Source: Cafeteria roenbergensis (lineage: Eukaryota; Sar; Bigyra; Bicosoecida; Cafeteriaceae). From it: a DNA stretch of 64,000 nucleotides. A program made the translations under genes and the position numbers. How positions within the stretch are numbered: position 1 is the first letter of the stretch; each line of letters starts with the position of its first letter. The notes under the pieces are model-generated. The model was given only the letters and a program-made list of their open reading frames with translations. It made no database searches and was not told the DNA's origin. The stretch is taken from positions 62,001-126,000 of the forward strand of contig VLTN01000023.1 in NCBI GenBank assembly GCA_008330645.1, in the 5' to 3' direction. Of this stretch, positions 1 through 10,075 are shown in pieces.

Positions 1-1329
1 GGGTCGCTCGAGAACCACAGGCTCAAGCCCCGAGTCGTCTTCGCCAGCGTCAGCAGCCACCGCCGCCGCCGCCGCCGCCGCCGCATCTCCGGCCGCGGCA
101 GCAGGCATGTGTGCGCTTGAAGAGCTGCTTCCAGGCGGAGTCGGCGCATCGGGGCCCCGGAACGCGGCGGCCGACGTAGCTCGCTGGGCCCTCGCCTGGA
201 ATTCGTCAGCCGCGGCCGGGACGTCGGGGCCAACGACCGCCGGACGTCCCCTGGTCTCGGCTCTGAGCCGGAGCACCCACCCGCCCGCCGTTGCGCTGGA
301 TGACGGGTTCGTCAGCGAATGGACGAGCTTGATCCTGGCCGCCTGGCCCGTCAGCATCCGCAGCAGCACCACGTGCCCGCGACGGTGAAGGGTCCCGAGG
401 GCGAGCGACCGCGAGAGGGGCGACAGGCGCACAATGTACGGGCGGGCGAAGGAGTTCCACTTCTCGACGGCCGGGTGGGGCCCGGCGCCGCCGGGCCCAA
501 ACGTGGGGCCCGCGATGACGCGTGCCTCGCTGGATCCAAGGCGCACGCCGCTGGGATCCACTGGCCCGCCCGTCGCTGCGGCGACGCTGCCAGTCGCAGA
601 GCTCGTCCCTGAGATGGACCTCCCGCTTCCGTTCCAGCCGACCAGGCGCTGCGAGGGAGCGCCAACCAGCGGGCGCAGCTCTGCAAGCTCGACCCCGTGG
701 GCGGACTCGAACACAGGGTCGAAGAGTCGGAAGAGCTGCGCTGCTTCGGTCGTCGCGCCACGCGGCGGCGCCGCGAGCTCCACGAAGCTGCAGGCAAAGA
801 GCGCGAAGGCGAGCGCCTCCAGCTCCTCGGCGCAGTGCGACGGCGCGGTGCGGGCCAAGGCGTGCATGTCCGACAGGCCCAGGCTGTAGGCCCTCGACGG
901 GACACCCGCGCTGCCACCACGCTCGCGCATGGCCTTCTGGTACTTGCTCAGCATGTTGGCACCGAGCGTCTCGAGGACGCACTCGAGCTCGCCGCCTCCG
1001 CCAACAAGGGCCCCGATTTCCCACGCCGCAAGCATGGCCTGCGGGTCCGAGCCAGCCGTGCTGTTGAGCCGCCGCAGAGTCGAGGCTGCCTCGCGAACTC
1101 GCCGGTCGTGCGAGGACTCGAACGCGCTCTCTGGCACCGCGCCGTCTGCGGCTTGCTGCTGCGCGAGGTGCACCCCTGCCTGGCGCTCAGCCTGCAGCAC
1201 GATGGCTGCCCCGGTAAGGCCGTGCTGGAGAAGACGCGTGATGATCACATCCAGCTCGGCCGCTGGCGCCAGTGGCTGCGGCGTGGGGCTGGGCGCCACG
1301 GCGGGCGGGGTGGGCGAGGGCGCCGCCAT
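1..1329 (-). CDS. TAF5: TAF5-like TFIID subunit, N-terminal part (runs off left edge)
   Basis: The reading frame is open from an ATG at 1329 to the window edge, giving 443 residues with no stop and no obvious intron. Residues about 25-52 (ELDVIITRLLQHGLTGAAIV) look like the LisH helix pair of TAF5. Residues about 140-350 resemble the TAF5 NTD2 dimerisation domain: a helix resembling LAFALFACSFVEL, then FESAHGVELAELRPL, and after a Gly/Ser insert RPYIVRLSPLSRSLALGTL, which parallels the family's 'KFVVRLSRDS..LL' helix. TAF5 scaffolds TFIID (and SAGA in some lineages) in the nucleus. The family's C-terminal WD40 propeller would lie outside the window, so TAF5 versus another LisH/NTD2 protein cannot be settled here. 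The tail (last ~100 residues seen) is Ala/Ser/Pro-rich with an alanine run. It is divergent from the next gene. Confidence 0.72.
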   Translation of the reverse strand, partial: MAAPSPTPPAVAPSPTPQPLAPAAELDVIITRLLQHGLTGAAIVLQAERQAGVHLAQQQAADGAVPESAFESSHDRRVREAASTLRRLNSTAGSDPQAMLAAWEIGALVGGGGELECVLETLGANMLSKYQKAMRERGGSAGVPSRAYSLGLSDMHALARTAPSHCAEELEALAFALFACSFVELAAPPRGATTEAAQLFRLFDPVFESAHGVELAELRPLVGAPSQRLVGWNGSGRSISGTSSATGSVAAATGGPVDPSGVRLGSSEARVIAGPTFGPGGAGPHPAVEKWNSFARPYIVRLSPLSRSLALGTLHRRGHVVLLRMLTGQAARIKLVHSLTNPSSSATAGGWVLRLRAETRGRPAVVGPDVPAAADEFQARAQRATSAAAFRGPDAPTPPGSSSSSAHMPAAAAGDAAAAAAAAVAADAGEDDSGLEPVVLERP

Positions 1330-2106
1330 TCCGACACGCGCAGGCAAGGAGGCGCAGAGGGCCTGGCCTGCAGGGCGGGGCTGCCGGGGGGCGGGTCCGC
1401 GCGGCGTGCCTTGCGGCGTGCAGTGCCCCCCGGGCTCGGGCCGGCTGCGCGCTGGCAGGCGGCCGGCCCTCGTTGGGATCGATGGCTCGGGCCGGCGGCT
1501 CTGCCGGGCCAAGTCTTTTCGTCGGCTGGCTGCCGGGATCAGCGAGCGACGCCCTTGGCAGCGGTGCAAGAAACCCACGGCATGCGCCGAATCGGGCACT
1601 CAGCAGCCATGGTGAGAGCCCCGCGCCTCCTCGCGCCGCCGCGGCCGGACCCCCTCCCGCCTTTGCCCGCCTCGGGGAGGGGCGACGGGGCGGCGGCAGG
1701 GCGCCGCGACCCGCCGTGCGGGCTGGCCCGGCTGGGCCAGAGCAGAGCGGGAGCGGTCCTGGCCTTGCCCAGCCTCCCCCGGCCCCCCGAGCCGTCCGGC
1801 GGGGGCGCAAGACCGCAGGAGATGCCGAGTTGCCGCGCAGTGCGCCTTGCCCTGAGACTGGGGCTCCCGCCCTGTCCCGCCGCGCCCCACAGCGCCGGCG
1901 GGGCTGGGTTTTGCGGCCGGCGACCCGCTGCCCTGCGCAATCCGAACGGTCAGAGCCCGGCGTCAAACCGCTGGGCCGGACGGGGGGGGGTCGCTTCCGC
2001 GGCCACGTCCCCGCGCGCGTGGCGCCCATGCTCAATTCGGGCGCTGTTGGGGCCCGGCGGCGCCGCCCGGGTCCCGCCGCGGCGCGCTGCCGGCGCTGAG
2101 GAACAA
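1330..2106. other. Divergent intergenic region
   Basis: This is GC-rich sequence between the TAF5-like gene (-) and the small membrane protein gene (+). I see no convincing coding frame, RNA gene or repeat; open frames here are Arg/Pro/Gly-rich and lack family resemblance. It presumably holds both promoters and 5' UTRs. Confidence 0.5.
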
Positions 2107-3193
2107 ATGTCCTCACTTGTGGTTGCGCGCGATCACTTTGGCCTGCGCCTCGGCGCCCGCCAGCGCCGCTCCCGCGCGCCGCCGCCGCACGGCCCCGCTG
2201 GTATTGCACGCTCGGTTTGTGGGATGTGATGCCTGCGAGCTTGCCACGTCCCTCCCCCCTGCGCTGTCCGCCTTGACGCGTTCTGCCTTCGATCCTTTCT
2301 CGCAGGCCGACGCCAAGGCAGGTGAGGCCTGGTGCGCGCGCTCACGTTCCTCGCTGCGCGCAGCGCGAAGCACGCTCCTGGGATTTCTATAGGCTCGCCC
2401 CACTCCCATGCCCCCGTGCCCCGCGGTACGCGGCGGCGGCGGCTCGCCAATCCGAGGGAGCAGCAACCGACCCGGAGCGGGACGACAGGGCGCAGTCCGG
2501 CGACGCCAGCACTGCCGAGCGTTCGCTGCCCCGAATCCCCGGGTCGCCCCCCCCCCCGCCCCGTCCCCGCCCCGTCCCGCCGTGTGTGCCTTTGCCGTGC
2601 TCGCGCCGGCCCAACCCATCCGCCGATCGCGGGTCCGTCGTGTGTTCGCTGTCGCAGTTGCAAGCAAGCCCGTTCCCGGGGTTGACGCCTCGGACGTGGC
2701 CCCCGAGATCAAGGACTCCCCCGCCTCCGCCGCCAGCGCTGGAGGCGCCGCGGCCGCAGGCGGCAAGCCTGCCGCCAAGGAGGCAGCCGCCCAGGCCGCT
2801 CCCGTGGAGGACTCCAACGACGCCCTGAACGCTCGCTTCACCAAGCTCGGCGACGAGTACGCAGCGCTTCCCCAGATCAAGGACCGCGTCAAGCGCACCG
2901 GATGGGCCCGGCTGCAGCCCGGCTACAAGATTTTCTGCTGCGGCAACAGCCTTGGTGACCTCCTCATCATCCTGACCCTCTTCCTCATCCTCTACACTTG
3001 CGTGGGCCTGTTCTGGTGGGGCCTGCTCGAGTTCTACCTTGCCACGCAGCAGGACTGGGCAGCCCTCTACACCTTCGCGGGTGTGCTGGGAGCCGGCTGG
3101 ATCGTGTTCGGTATCGTGGTGTCTTGCGGGGAGTGCGCGTATGCCCGGGCCATGCAGGAGAGCGAGGAGGCCGTGGGCGAGGACGCTGCCTAA
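2107..3193 (+). CDS. Small two-helix membrane protein, unknown function
   Basis: The secure part is the last exon, 2658-3193, entered after a CAG at 2655-2657. A 16-nt microexon at 2306-2321 (preceded by CTCGCAG, followed by GTGAGG) joins it in frame as ADAKAVASKP. A candidate first exon is 2107-2118 (ATG TCC TCA CTT, then GTGGTT); this start is uncertain. The spliced product would be about 187 aa. It has an Ala-rich cytosolic-looking N-terminus, then two hydrophobic segments: LGDLLIILTLFLILYTCVGL, and one around LYTFAGVLGAGWIVFGIVVS. The tail is acidic. A charged stretch ending RTGWARLQPGYKIF precedes the first segment, which faintly recalls the membrane-proximal part of Na,K-ATPase beta subunits, but length and topology do not fit. 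I do not recognise the family. Confidence 0.65.
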
Positions 3194-3730
3194 CCTGACA
3201 CTCGCAATGGGGGACGAAGGGTGCGCTAGGGATGAGCATGCGACGACGCAGCAACGGCAGGACGAGGACCTGTTCCGTGTACGGAGCCACAACTTGGCTG
3301 TGCCCCTCCAGAGCGCGGGGTTCTTGCCCACGGCTGGACGGTTCGTCGCTTGGGTTGCCGCCATGGCTCTGTGCCCCCGCCCACCTCCCCGATGAGTGTG
3401 TCGTCAGTCAGTGTACTTTGTGAGCGGCGTGTCACGCCCTCCCGCGCGCCGGCGCCCTTGCCCGGGGTGACCTTTATCTGGACAACGCGCGTAGCACAGC
3501 AGCTGTCTTGCCGGCCCACTCCTGTTCACCACGCGGCCCGCCGCTGCGTAGCACCGTGCAGAGGCCACACACGGAACCGGCTGGTCGCGCCGCCGGGCCA
3601 ATGGGAAAGCGGGCCCGACCTCGAGCTCATCGTGGGGCTCTGCCGGCGGTTTGCCGCGATGCCCTCCGCGCCCCGGGCGCACAGCGCGGCCCCCGCCGGC
3701 TAGCTGCGCAGCCGCTGCTGTCCTGCCGGC
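3194..3730. other. Intergenic region between two + strand genes
   Basis: This is 537 bp with no supported gene. A CCAAT pentamer (about 3597-3602, within gggCCAATggg) lies about 130 bp upstream of the next ATG and could be promoter-related; nothing else stands out. Confidence 0.4.
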
Positions 3731-6567
3731 ATGGGCAACGTGTTTGATTGCGAGACAAACGCCTTGGACCCCGAGCACTTCCCGAAGGACGGCTCGGACG
3801 CCGACATCGTGGTCGATCCCAGGGCGCAGTTCTCCAAGAGCCGCTTGTGGCAGGTTCAAGAGCGCTTTTACCACTCCGTGGGTCGCAATGCGTGGAACCA
3901 GGCAATTGTCCCGCACATGATGTCGTCCAACGCCTTCGTGGCGCGTGCGTACGCTCGGGTTCTGGTCGCGTTCCTGCGCGACCTTTTCCTCTTGCCCAGC
4001 GATGGCTCGCCGCCCCGTGCGGACCCGTCGGAGCCTGTCTACATTGTCGAGCTCGGGTCTGGGCACGGCAAGCTTGGCTTCCTGATCATGGAGATGCTCA
4101 AGGAGTTTGCGGACGCCGTCCCGACGTGCGCGACGGAGAACGCATACCCATTCGTCCTCGTGCTCACGGACGTTGCGGAGGACAACGTGGAGGCCATCGA
4201 GGAGCGAGCGATGATGCAGCACTACGCCCGCATGGGCGTTGTTGACTTTGCCGTGCTGGACGCCACCAAGGCCCCCTCCGAGCCCGTTGTGCTGCGGCAC
4301 AGCGGCACAGTGCTGGAGCCAGGGCAGCAGGCAAACCCCATGGTCTTCGTTGCAAACTACGTGCTCGACTCCTTGCCGCAGGAGGTCCTCCGTTTCGACG
4401 CTGGGAGCCCCAGCTTCGGGACGCTCAAGCTCTCCATTCGCCGCGAGGACGCCTACGACGACGAAGCCGACGAGGACTCGGCGCTCGGAGCCGACAGCGA
4501 CTCGGGGAGCCCGACCGACGCGGGCGAAGGGGACAGCCCAGTCGCCGACGCCTCGGAAGAGGCAAGCTCTGCCGGCGTCTCACGCGGGCACGCCCGCACT
4601 CGCAGGGCGTTCGCGTCGGACAAGCAGCGCGCGGCGGTTTGGCGCAGGGCGGACGCAAAAGTGCCCGGCCTCTCCGAGGACGCGCTTCCCGCGGACGTGG
4701 CCTCGCTGGCCGGCAAGCTGATCCTAAGCTGGGGTTGGCAGCCGACGGACGCAGAAGAGCGTGAGCCCGGCACAGTGCGCGGAGCCTCCAGGGAGCCGAC
4801 GGCGACCATCCGTCCGTGTCCGTGCAGGCGTCCACGTTGGCTTCCCGCATGTGCGCGTGAGGCGGCCGGCTGTGCCTCCCGTGCGCCCCGTGGCCACCCC
4901 CAGGCGTCGCCCCTTGCCCTTGGTCCTGTTGCCCGCAGTCGCCGAGCTTCTCGCAGCGCACCACCCGCAGCTGCCAGGGGTGGTGCAGTCTCTCTACGCA
5001 GACGACCCGCGCTTCAGCGCTGCCCGCGCAGTGCTTGTGCCTGTCGGGGGCGCCCGCATGCTCCAGCGCTGCCGTGCGCTCTCCGGCGGGCGGTACATGC
5101 TGCTTGCTATGGACAAGGGCCACGTGGACGCTCGCACCATCTTGGAGGCAGACGAGCATCCGCATGTGGCAGAGCACGGCGCTCTGTCGTTCATGGCAAA
5201 CTTTCACTGCCTTGCAGCGCTCCACAGCGCGGCGGCAGCAACCCGGCCGGCCGCGGGAGCCGGCGCACAAGCTGCCGTCGCCACCGACCAGCCGTCTGCT
5301 GCCGGCGAGGCGGTGCCCGGGGCGGCGCGGCGTGCCGCGGCTGCATCGACTGGCGAGCACCCCGCGCCCTGGCCTCGCCCGGTCTGCCTGCGCACGGAGC
5401 AGTCGGACGGACTCGTCAAGGCCGTGTTGCTGGCTTCGGGGCTGGGGCGGGCCGACCTGCGCTCTGCGACCCGCGAGTTCAAATCCACCATCGTTGAGGG
5501 CTCGCCTGACGACATCGCACAGCTTCATCGCGGCGTCAAGGCCGAGGTTCCGAAGCAAAAGACCCCCCTGCATCTCGCCACCGCCGTCCTGCGCTTGGCG
5601 GCATGTGACCCGGACGTCTTCTTCAAATTCCGGGACGTTTTCATCGAGCGCGCGGCCCCCGCCGTTGCTTCCGTCGCGGCACAGACTGACGTGCGAGCAG
5701 ACGCCGAGGCGGTGCTCGCTCGGCACTACCACATTCACTCGGACAAGGACGTGGCGTTTGAGGTGGGGCGGGTGTGCATGGCCACCCGAGACTATGGTAA
5801 GGCTCTCTTCGCCTTCCAGGCCAGCGAGGCTCTCTGCGGCCGCCACCACGTCACCCTCCACAACCAAGGCATCTGCCACTACTTCCTCAAGAACTACCCC
5901 GAAGCCCTCCGGTGAGTTCTGCGACTCCCCTCGCCCCCATCGGTCTGGCCGCACTCGCCACGGTTGCGCTGCCTCTCCGCGCATGAGCTGCAGGAGGTGG
6001 TGTGTCGCGCCCTTCAGCGACGCCGCCCGCGCGCCCGCCCGCCCGCCCGCCCGCCCACCACCCTCTCCTTGCTTCTCTGCGACCTTTTTGCGCGGGTGCC
6101 GCAGGTTGTTCGAAGAGTCTTTGGAGGTGCTGCCCACCTACGCATCCTCGCAAGTGTGGGTCACTCGCACAGCCGCAGCGATCGAGGACGAGACCAAGGG
6201 CATGACCCCGCACGAGGTCGAGGAGCTGCGCGCGATGCACGGAGCTGCCGTGGAGGAGCAGGCCGCTCTGCACGCAGCGCCGCAATGGGCTCAGCGCCAC
6301 GACCCCGGAGCCGCGGCCGAGCACCACATCGGCCACCAGCACCTGAGTGGAGACGGCGGCCATTCGGAAGCCGAGCTGGACGGGTCGGAGGCGAGCGGCG
6401 AAGAGCCACTGTCTGAATACGGCAGCCACAGCGCAGGCCACCGCTTCCCTGACGAGGAGTACGCGGACTACAGCGCGGACGACGCCGACATCCACGCCGG
6501 CATGGACGATGCGTACGATGAGGACCTGGGCGGCGTGGAGAGCCAGTCCGAGGGCGAGGGCCCGTGA
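3731..6567 (+). CDS. SAM-methyltransferase-like protein with TPR-type C-terminus
   Basis: There are three exons: 3731-4760, 4828-5911 and 6105-6567. The first intron could instead end at 4938, which also keeps the frame and removes 37 codons; its donor is GTGAGC. Intron 2 (5912-6104, GTGAGT to CCGCAG) is secure. The N-terminal half carries a conserved block (QERFYHSVGRNAWNQAIVPH, then MMSSNAFVARAYA) followed by a Rossmann motif I, IVELGSGHGKLGF (residues ~105-117), and later VFVANYVLDSLPQEVL, as in class I methyltransferase-like proteins of a bacterial/algal family. An acidic Ser-rich insert follows. The second half contains a long helical region with TPR-like repeats (YGKALFAFQASEAL, then HNQGICHYFLKNYPEALRLF). 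The C-terminus is acidic. The substrate is unknown. Function is inferred from the fold only; coding status is firm. Confidence 0.82.
6027..6058. repeat. GCCC tandem tract inside an intron
   Basis: About seven near-perfect tetranucleotide GCCC units lie within the second intron of the methyltransferase-like gene. It is a simple low-complexity tract. Confidence 0.7.
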
Positions 6568-6968
6568 GGCGCCTCGCGTGGCTGCGCCCGTGTGTGAGCC
6601 GCGTGCATTCCTCTGCGCTTGCTTGTTCCGTCTCTGCTTTTTCGGCGCGCGCGCGCGCGCACGCAGCCCTGTGTGAGTGCAGCGCCGGGCCGCGAAGGCA
6701 CAGGACGGATCAGTGTTGGCAGTGGCGCCGGAGCGCAGGCGTGCGTGACGACGCTTGAAAGCTCGGCCCTCTCGCTCATGCCGAACGCACAAGCGGCATT
6801 CGGCCGGCAGCTCGGGTGCAACACAGCCGCGCAGAGCAAGAGCAGCAAGCTGGGGCCCAGCTAGCAAAGAGCTGGCGCGTGGAAGACCCAGCCGAGCCGC
6901 AATAGTGGGCTTAGCGCGGGCAGCCATTCTCGCCTGGCCGCGTGCCCGAAGCAGCACGCTGCAGAGAC
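6568..6968. other. Convergent intergenic region
   Basis: This is 401 bp between two convergent genes. It holds a short GC-dinucleotide run (about 6645-6662) and no recognisable gene. It presumably carries both 3' UTRs. Confidence 0.5.
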
Positions 6969-9290
6969 TCACTCGTCGCTGACACCGCCCTTGGCCACGT
7001 ACATGATGCCTGCGACCAGCTGCATCATCATCTTCGGCTTCACCTCCACGATGTCCTCCCACGAGAGGAAGACCTGCGCGCCGATCTTGCGCGCCACGCT
7101 GACGATGTAGCGGGCGTTGGCCTTCTTGTCCTCGTCCGTCTCCCCGGTCGTGATGACGGACGGGTTGACGGCACGGGACTCCACTGCCTGGAGGAGCTGC
7201 AGCAGGAACACGCCGCTGGACATGGACTTGTCGCGGAAGTTGGTGATCTTGCCGTCGGTGCCCGAGGCGGCGACGGTCTCGTTGGCCCACGCCACGATCT
7301 CCGAGTCCTTGGGGGGCTTGCCGCCGCCGAGGCGCTTGAGCATGCCGACCACCTGGTGGCGCATGAGCTGCGAGAGGATGGCGAGGAGGGCCTTGTTGTT
7401 GCCGTCCGCGATGTCCCGGCCGCCCCAGCCGGTCACGCTCAGGCCGACCTTCTTGCAGACGTCGATGGCCTTGTTGCAGTTGGCCACGCGCTCGAAGTTG
7501 TTGAGCTTCTTGGGGTCGCGGACGTACTTCACGCCGTCCGTGCAGCCGGGCTCCACCTTCTCCAGGGCCTCCAGCAAGCAGATGCCGTCCAGGAACGAGT
7601 CCTCCATGGAGCGGATGAAGTAGCCGCCATCCGGGTTGCCGTGGCCAAGGTTGAGGGAGTTGAGCCACATGCGGTAGGCCTTGGACTCGCGGCCCTCGCC
7701 CTCGACGTCCTCGTCAAGCTCCACCGCCGCCTCCATCGCAGCCGAGATCTCCTCCTCCTTCGCCTGCAGGCCGTGGTTGGTGTTGAAGATCTGGGCGCAG
7801 AACGCGAGGTTGAGGCGCTTGCTGGCGCGCACGATGTCGCCGGGCTGGATGAAGGCAGGCACGCTGAGCTTGTCCTTGGCGGCCGCAACGACCATCGTCG
7901 CGCGCTCGGCCGCCTCGGCGGCGACAGCCGCGGCCTTGTCGATGCTCGACGCCTCGATGCTGGACAGGAGGTACGTGTACGCCGCGCCATCGGCGAGGTC
8001 AGAGCTGAAGTTGGACACCTTGCCGCTGTAGCCGGACCTGGCCAGGTGGAAGTTGATCCACCGGAGCAGAATGCTCTCGGGGTCAAGCTTGAGCAAGTCG
8101 TGGAGCTCCTCGCCCTCGGCAAGCAGCACAACGAGCTCGGGCACCTCCTTGAGGTTCACGGCCGCGAGCAGGTGGAGCTTGATGAGCTGCCAGATGGTGC
8201 CCAGCACGATGTACTCGGTGCGGTTGCCCTTGGCGTCGGTCAAGTCGCCGGCGTGCACGTTGACGATGGAGCAGCCGATGGACTTGGCGCTGTTGATGAC
8301 CAGGTTCATGTTCTCCTTGACCTCCCACGGGTTGAGCTTCTTCCCTGGCTTGGGGAAGTTCACCGTGCGCTCGTCAATGGTATCGCGCGCGGCCAGGTTG
8401 ACCAGCTTGCACAGGATGATGCCATTTCCAATGTGGGTGAAGAGCTCGTCGGACGTGGGGTCAATGGGGATGAGGCCCGAGCTGGTGCAGAACTCGTCCT
8501 CGCCAAAGCAGTTGTTGAAGTGCTCGCTGAACGCAACCTTCTCGTCCTCCGAGTACGTGTGTCGGCCGTGGACGCCCTCCACCGCGGTGAGGGCAGCCAT
8601 CTTCTTGGCGGCGGCCTTGAGCTTGTTGGAGGAGACCGAAGCAAACATCTGCGCGGCGGATGACATGGCCGAGGGAGCCCAGGCATTGCATTCATGCGAG
8701 CGCACGCGGCACGCGGGTGGCAGCTGGGCGAAGCCTTCTCAGAGCGGGGGCCTGGGGGCTCCGTGCCACGAGGCCGCCGCGAACAGCTGCTTCGAGCGGG
8801 GCTGCTGGCACTCGCACGCACGAGCTTCCCCGCCCGACCCCCGCCCCCTCGCCAGCCATCCCCAGCGCCGAGGGCCGCCCAAGCGCCCCGCGGGACGTCC
8901 CGAACTGGCGCCCTCTGTGGCTGCAAATCTGTGCGGACAGCGAAGAGCCTCGGGCCCCAATCCCTGAGCGGCTTTCGCGCGCCTCTCAGCGGTCACCCGG
9001 CATGGCCGCGACTAGCGGACAACGCGGCGCAGCCTCACGGTGCAAAACTCGGCGAAGCAGATCTCGCCATCCTTGTCGGTATCGACCTCCTTGATGAGTG
9101 CGCGGCAGGCGTCGTCAGTCAGGTCTTCTCCGAGCGCCTTCATGGCCTCGCGCAGTTCCCAGTTCGCGATCTGCCCGCTGCCGTCCTTGTCGAACCTGGC
9201 GAAAGTCGCCTTGACCAGCGCGTGCTTGTCCTCGGGGATGCGCGCCTCGGTGAGCGGCGCATCGGGCAGGGAAGCGGTGGCGGCGGCCAT
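6969..9290 (-). CDS. Fimbrin/plastin (two EF-hands plus four CH domains)
   Basis: There are two exons: 9039-9290 and 6969-8648, about 643 aa, the usual fimbrin length. Exon 1 encodes a pair of EF-hands (loops DKDGSGQIANWE and DTDKDGEICFAE). Its frame would stop soon after, but a clean GTGAGG donor lies at 9038. An acceptor CGCGCAG before 8648 restores the frame as FAEFCT-MFASVSSNKLKAAAKKM, which parallels the linker of known fimbrins. Exon 2 then gives four calponin-homology domains in tandem: CH1 begins near YSEDEKVAFSEHFN and includes IGNGIILCKLVN, and CH4 ends near the stop. Fimbrin bundles actin filaments in a calcium-sensitive manner. Read separately, the two pieces would look like an EF-less fimbrin (from an ATG at 8666) and a 92-aa calcium-binding protein, which I consider wrong. 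Confidence 0.9.
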
Positions 9291-10075
9291 TCCTGGAGCC
9301 TGGCGAGGGAATGTGCTCGCGCCCCTTGACTGGGCGATCGGTCGCTCGAGCGCGCGCCCTCTGTCAATTTTGCAACGGGACGACGTCCTGACCGGCTTTC
9401 TCGCGCGCCAGCGGCGCGACAGCGAGGCGCTTCGACTCGTGCGGAGCCGCGGACGCGCTCATGTTGGGAGCTCGAGGCGGCGCCCCGGCCCTGGAAGCGC
9501 CGGCCGGCCCGCTCGGGAGGCGGTCCGCGCCAGTTGCCCATGGCTCGCAAACGAGTTCAGCCGCCGACTGCTCTGCCCAGCGCGTCACGAGCGACGCCCC
9601 TTACTGGAGGCGGGCGCCATCTGCCGGGAGAGGGCGCGCGGCACGCTGCAGCAGGCCCGAGGGTCCGGCAATCGTCTTCCAAATGCAGCAGTGTTTGTGC
9701 TCTGTGCGTGTGTGTGTTTGGGGGGGGGGGAGGGGGGGAGGCGGATGTCCCACCGCGCGCGCAATCGCTTGCAGCGGAGCGCCATTCCCTCCGCAGCGAC
9801 CCCTCGAGGGCCTCGGCTGCCGCACCCTCCGGGGCTGCGGGCGCGAACCACGCAGGCCGCCAGGCACCAAACGAGACGCGGAAGCAGGCTCGCTCCGCCG
9901 GGGGGGCGGGGCGAGTGCATCCGCGTCCAGACTGGCCAAGCCATCGCACGGGCGGGCAGTGGGCATGGTCGCTGGCGGGCAGACACGGTCGGCTGGCAAG
10001 CACACAAGGCCAAGCGCGCGAAGAGAATGCACTGCAGTCCAACAGTGGCGGCAATCCGAGCCTGTACTCGCGCCA
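9291..10075. other. Intergenic region with G-run
   Basis: This is 785 bp upstream of fimbrin and downstream of the PH-domain gene, both on the - strand. It contains an almost pure G tract (about 9719-9742) on the + strand and otherwise no recognisable gene. Confidence 0.5.

Noticed and set aside
2658-3193. Na,K-ATPase beta subunit
   Set aside because: The charged stretch before the first helix is reminiscent, but there are two hydrophobic segments and no extracellular Cys-rich domain.
6942-8663. A 573-codon open frame on the + strand over fimbrin
   Set aside because: It is an exact antisense shadow of the four CH domains, which are unmistakable on the - strand.
9012-9290. A free-standing 92-aa EF-hand protein
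   Set aside because: The GTGAGG donor inside it and the matching acceptor before the CH domains make it the first exon of fimbrin.
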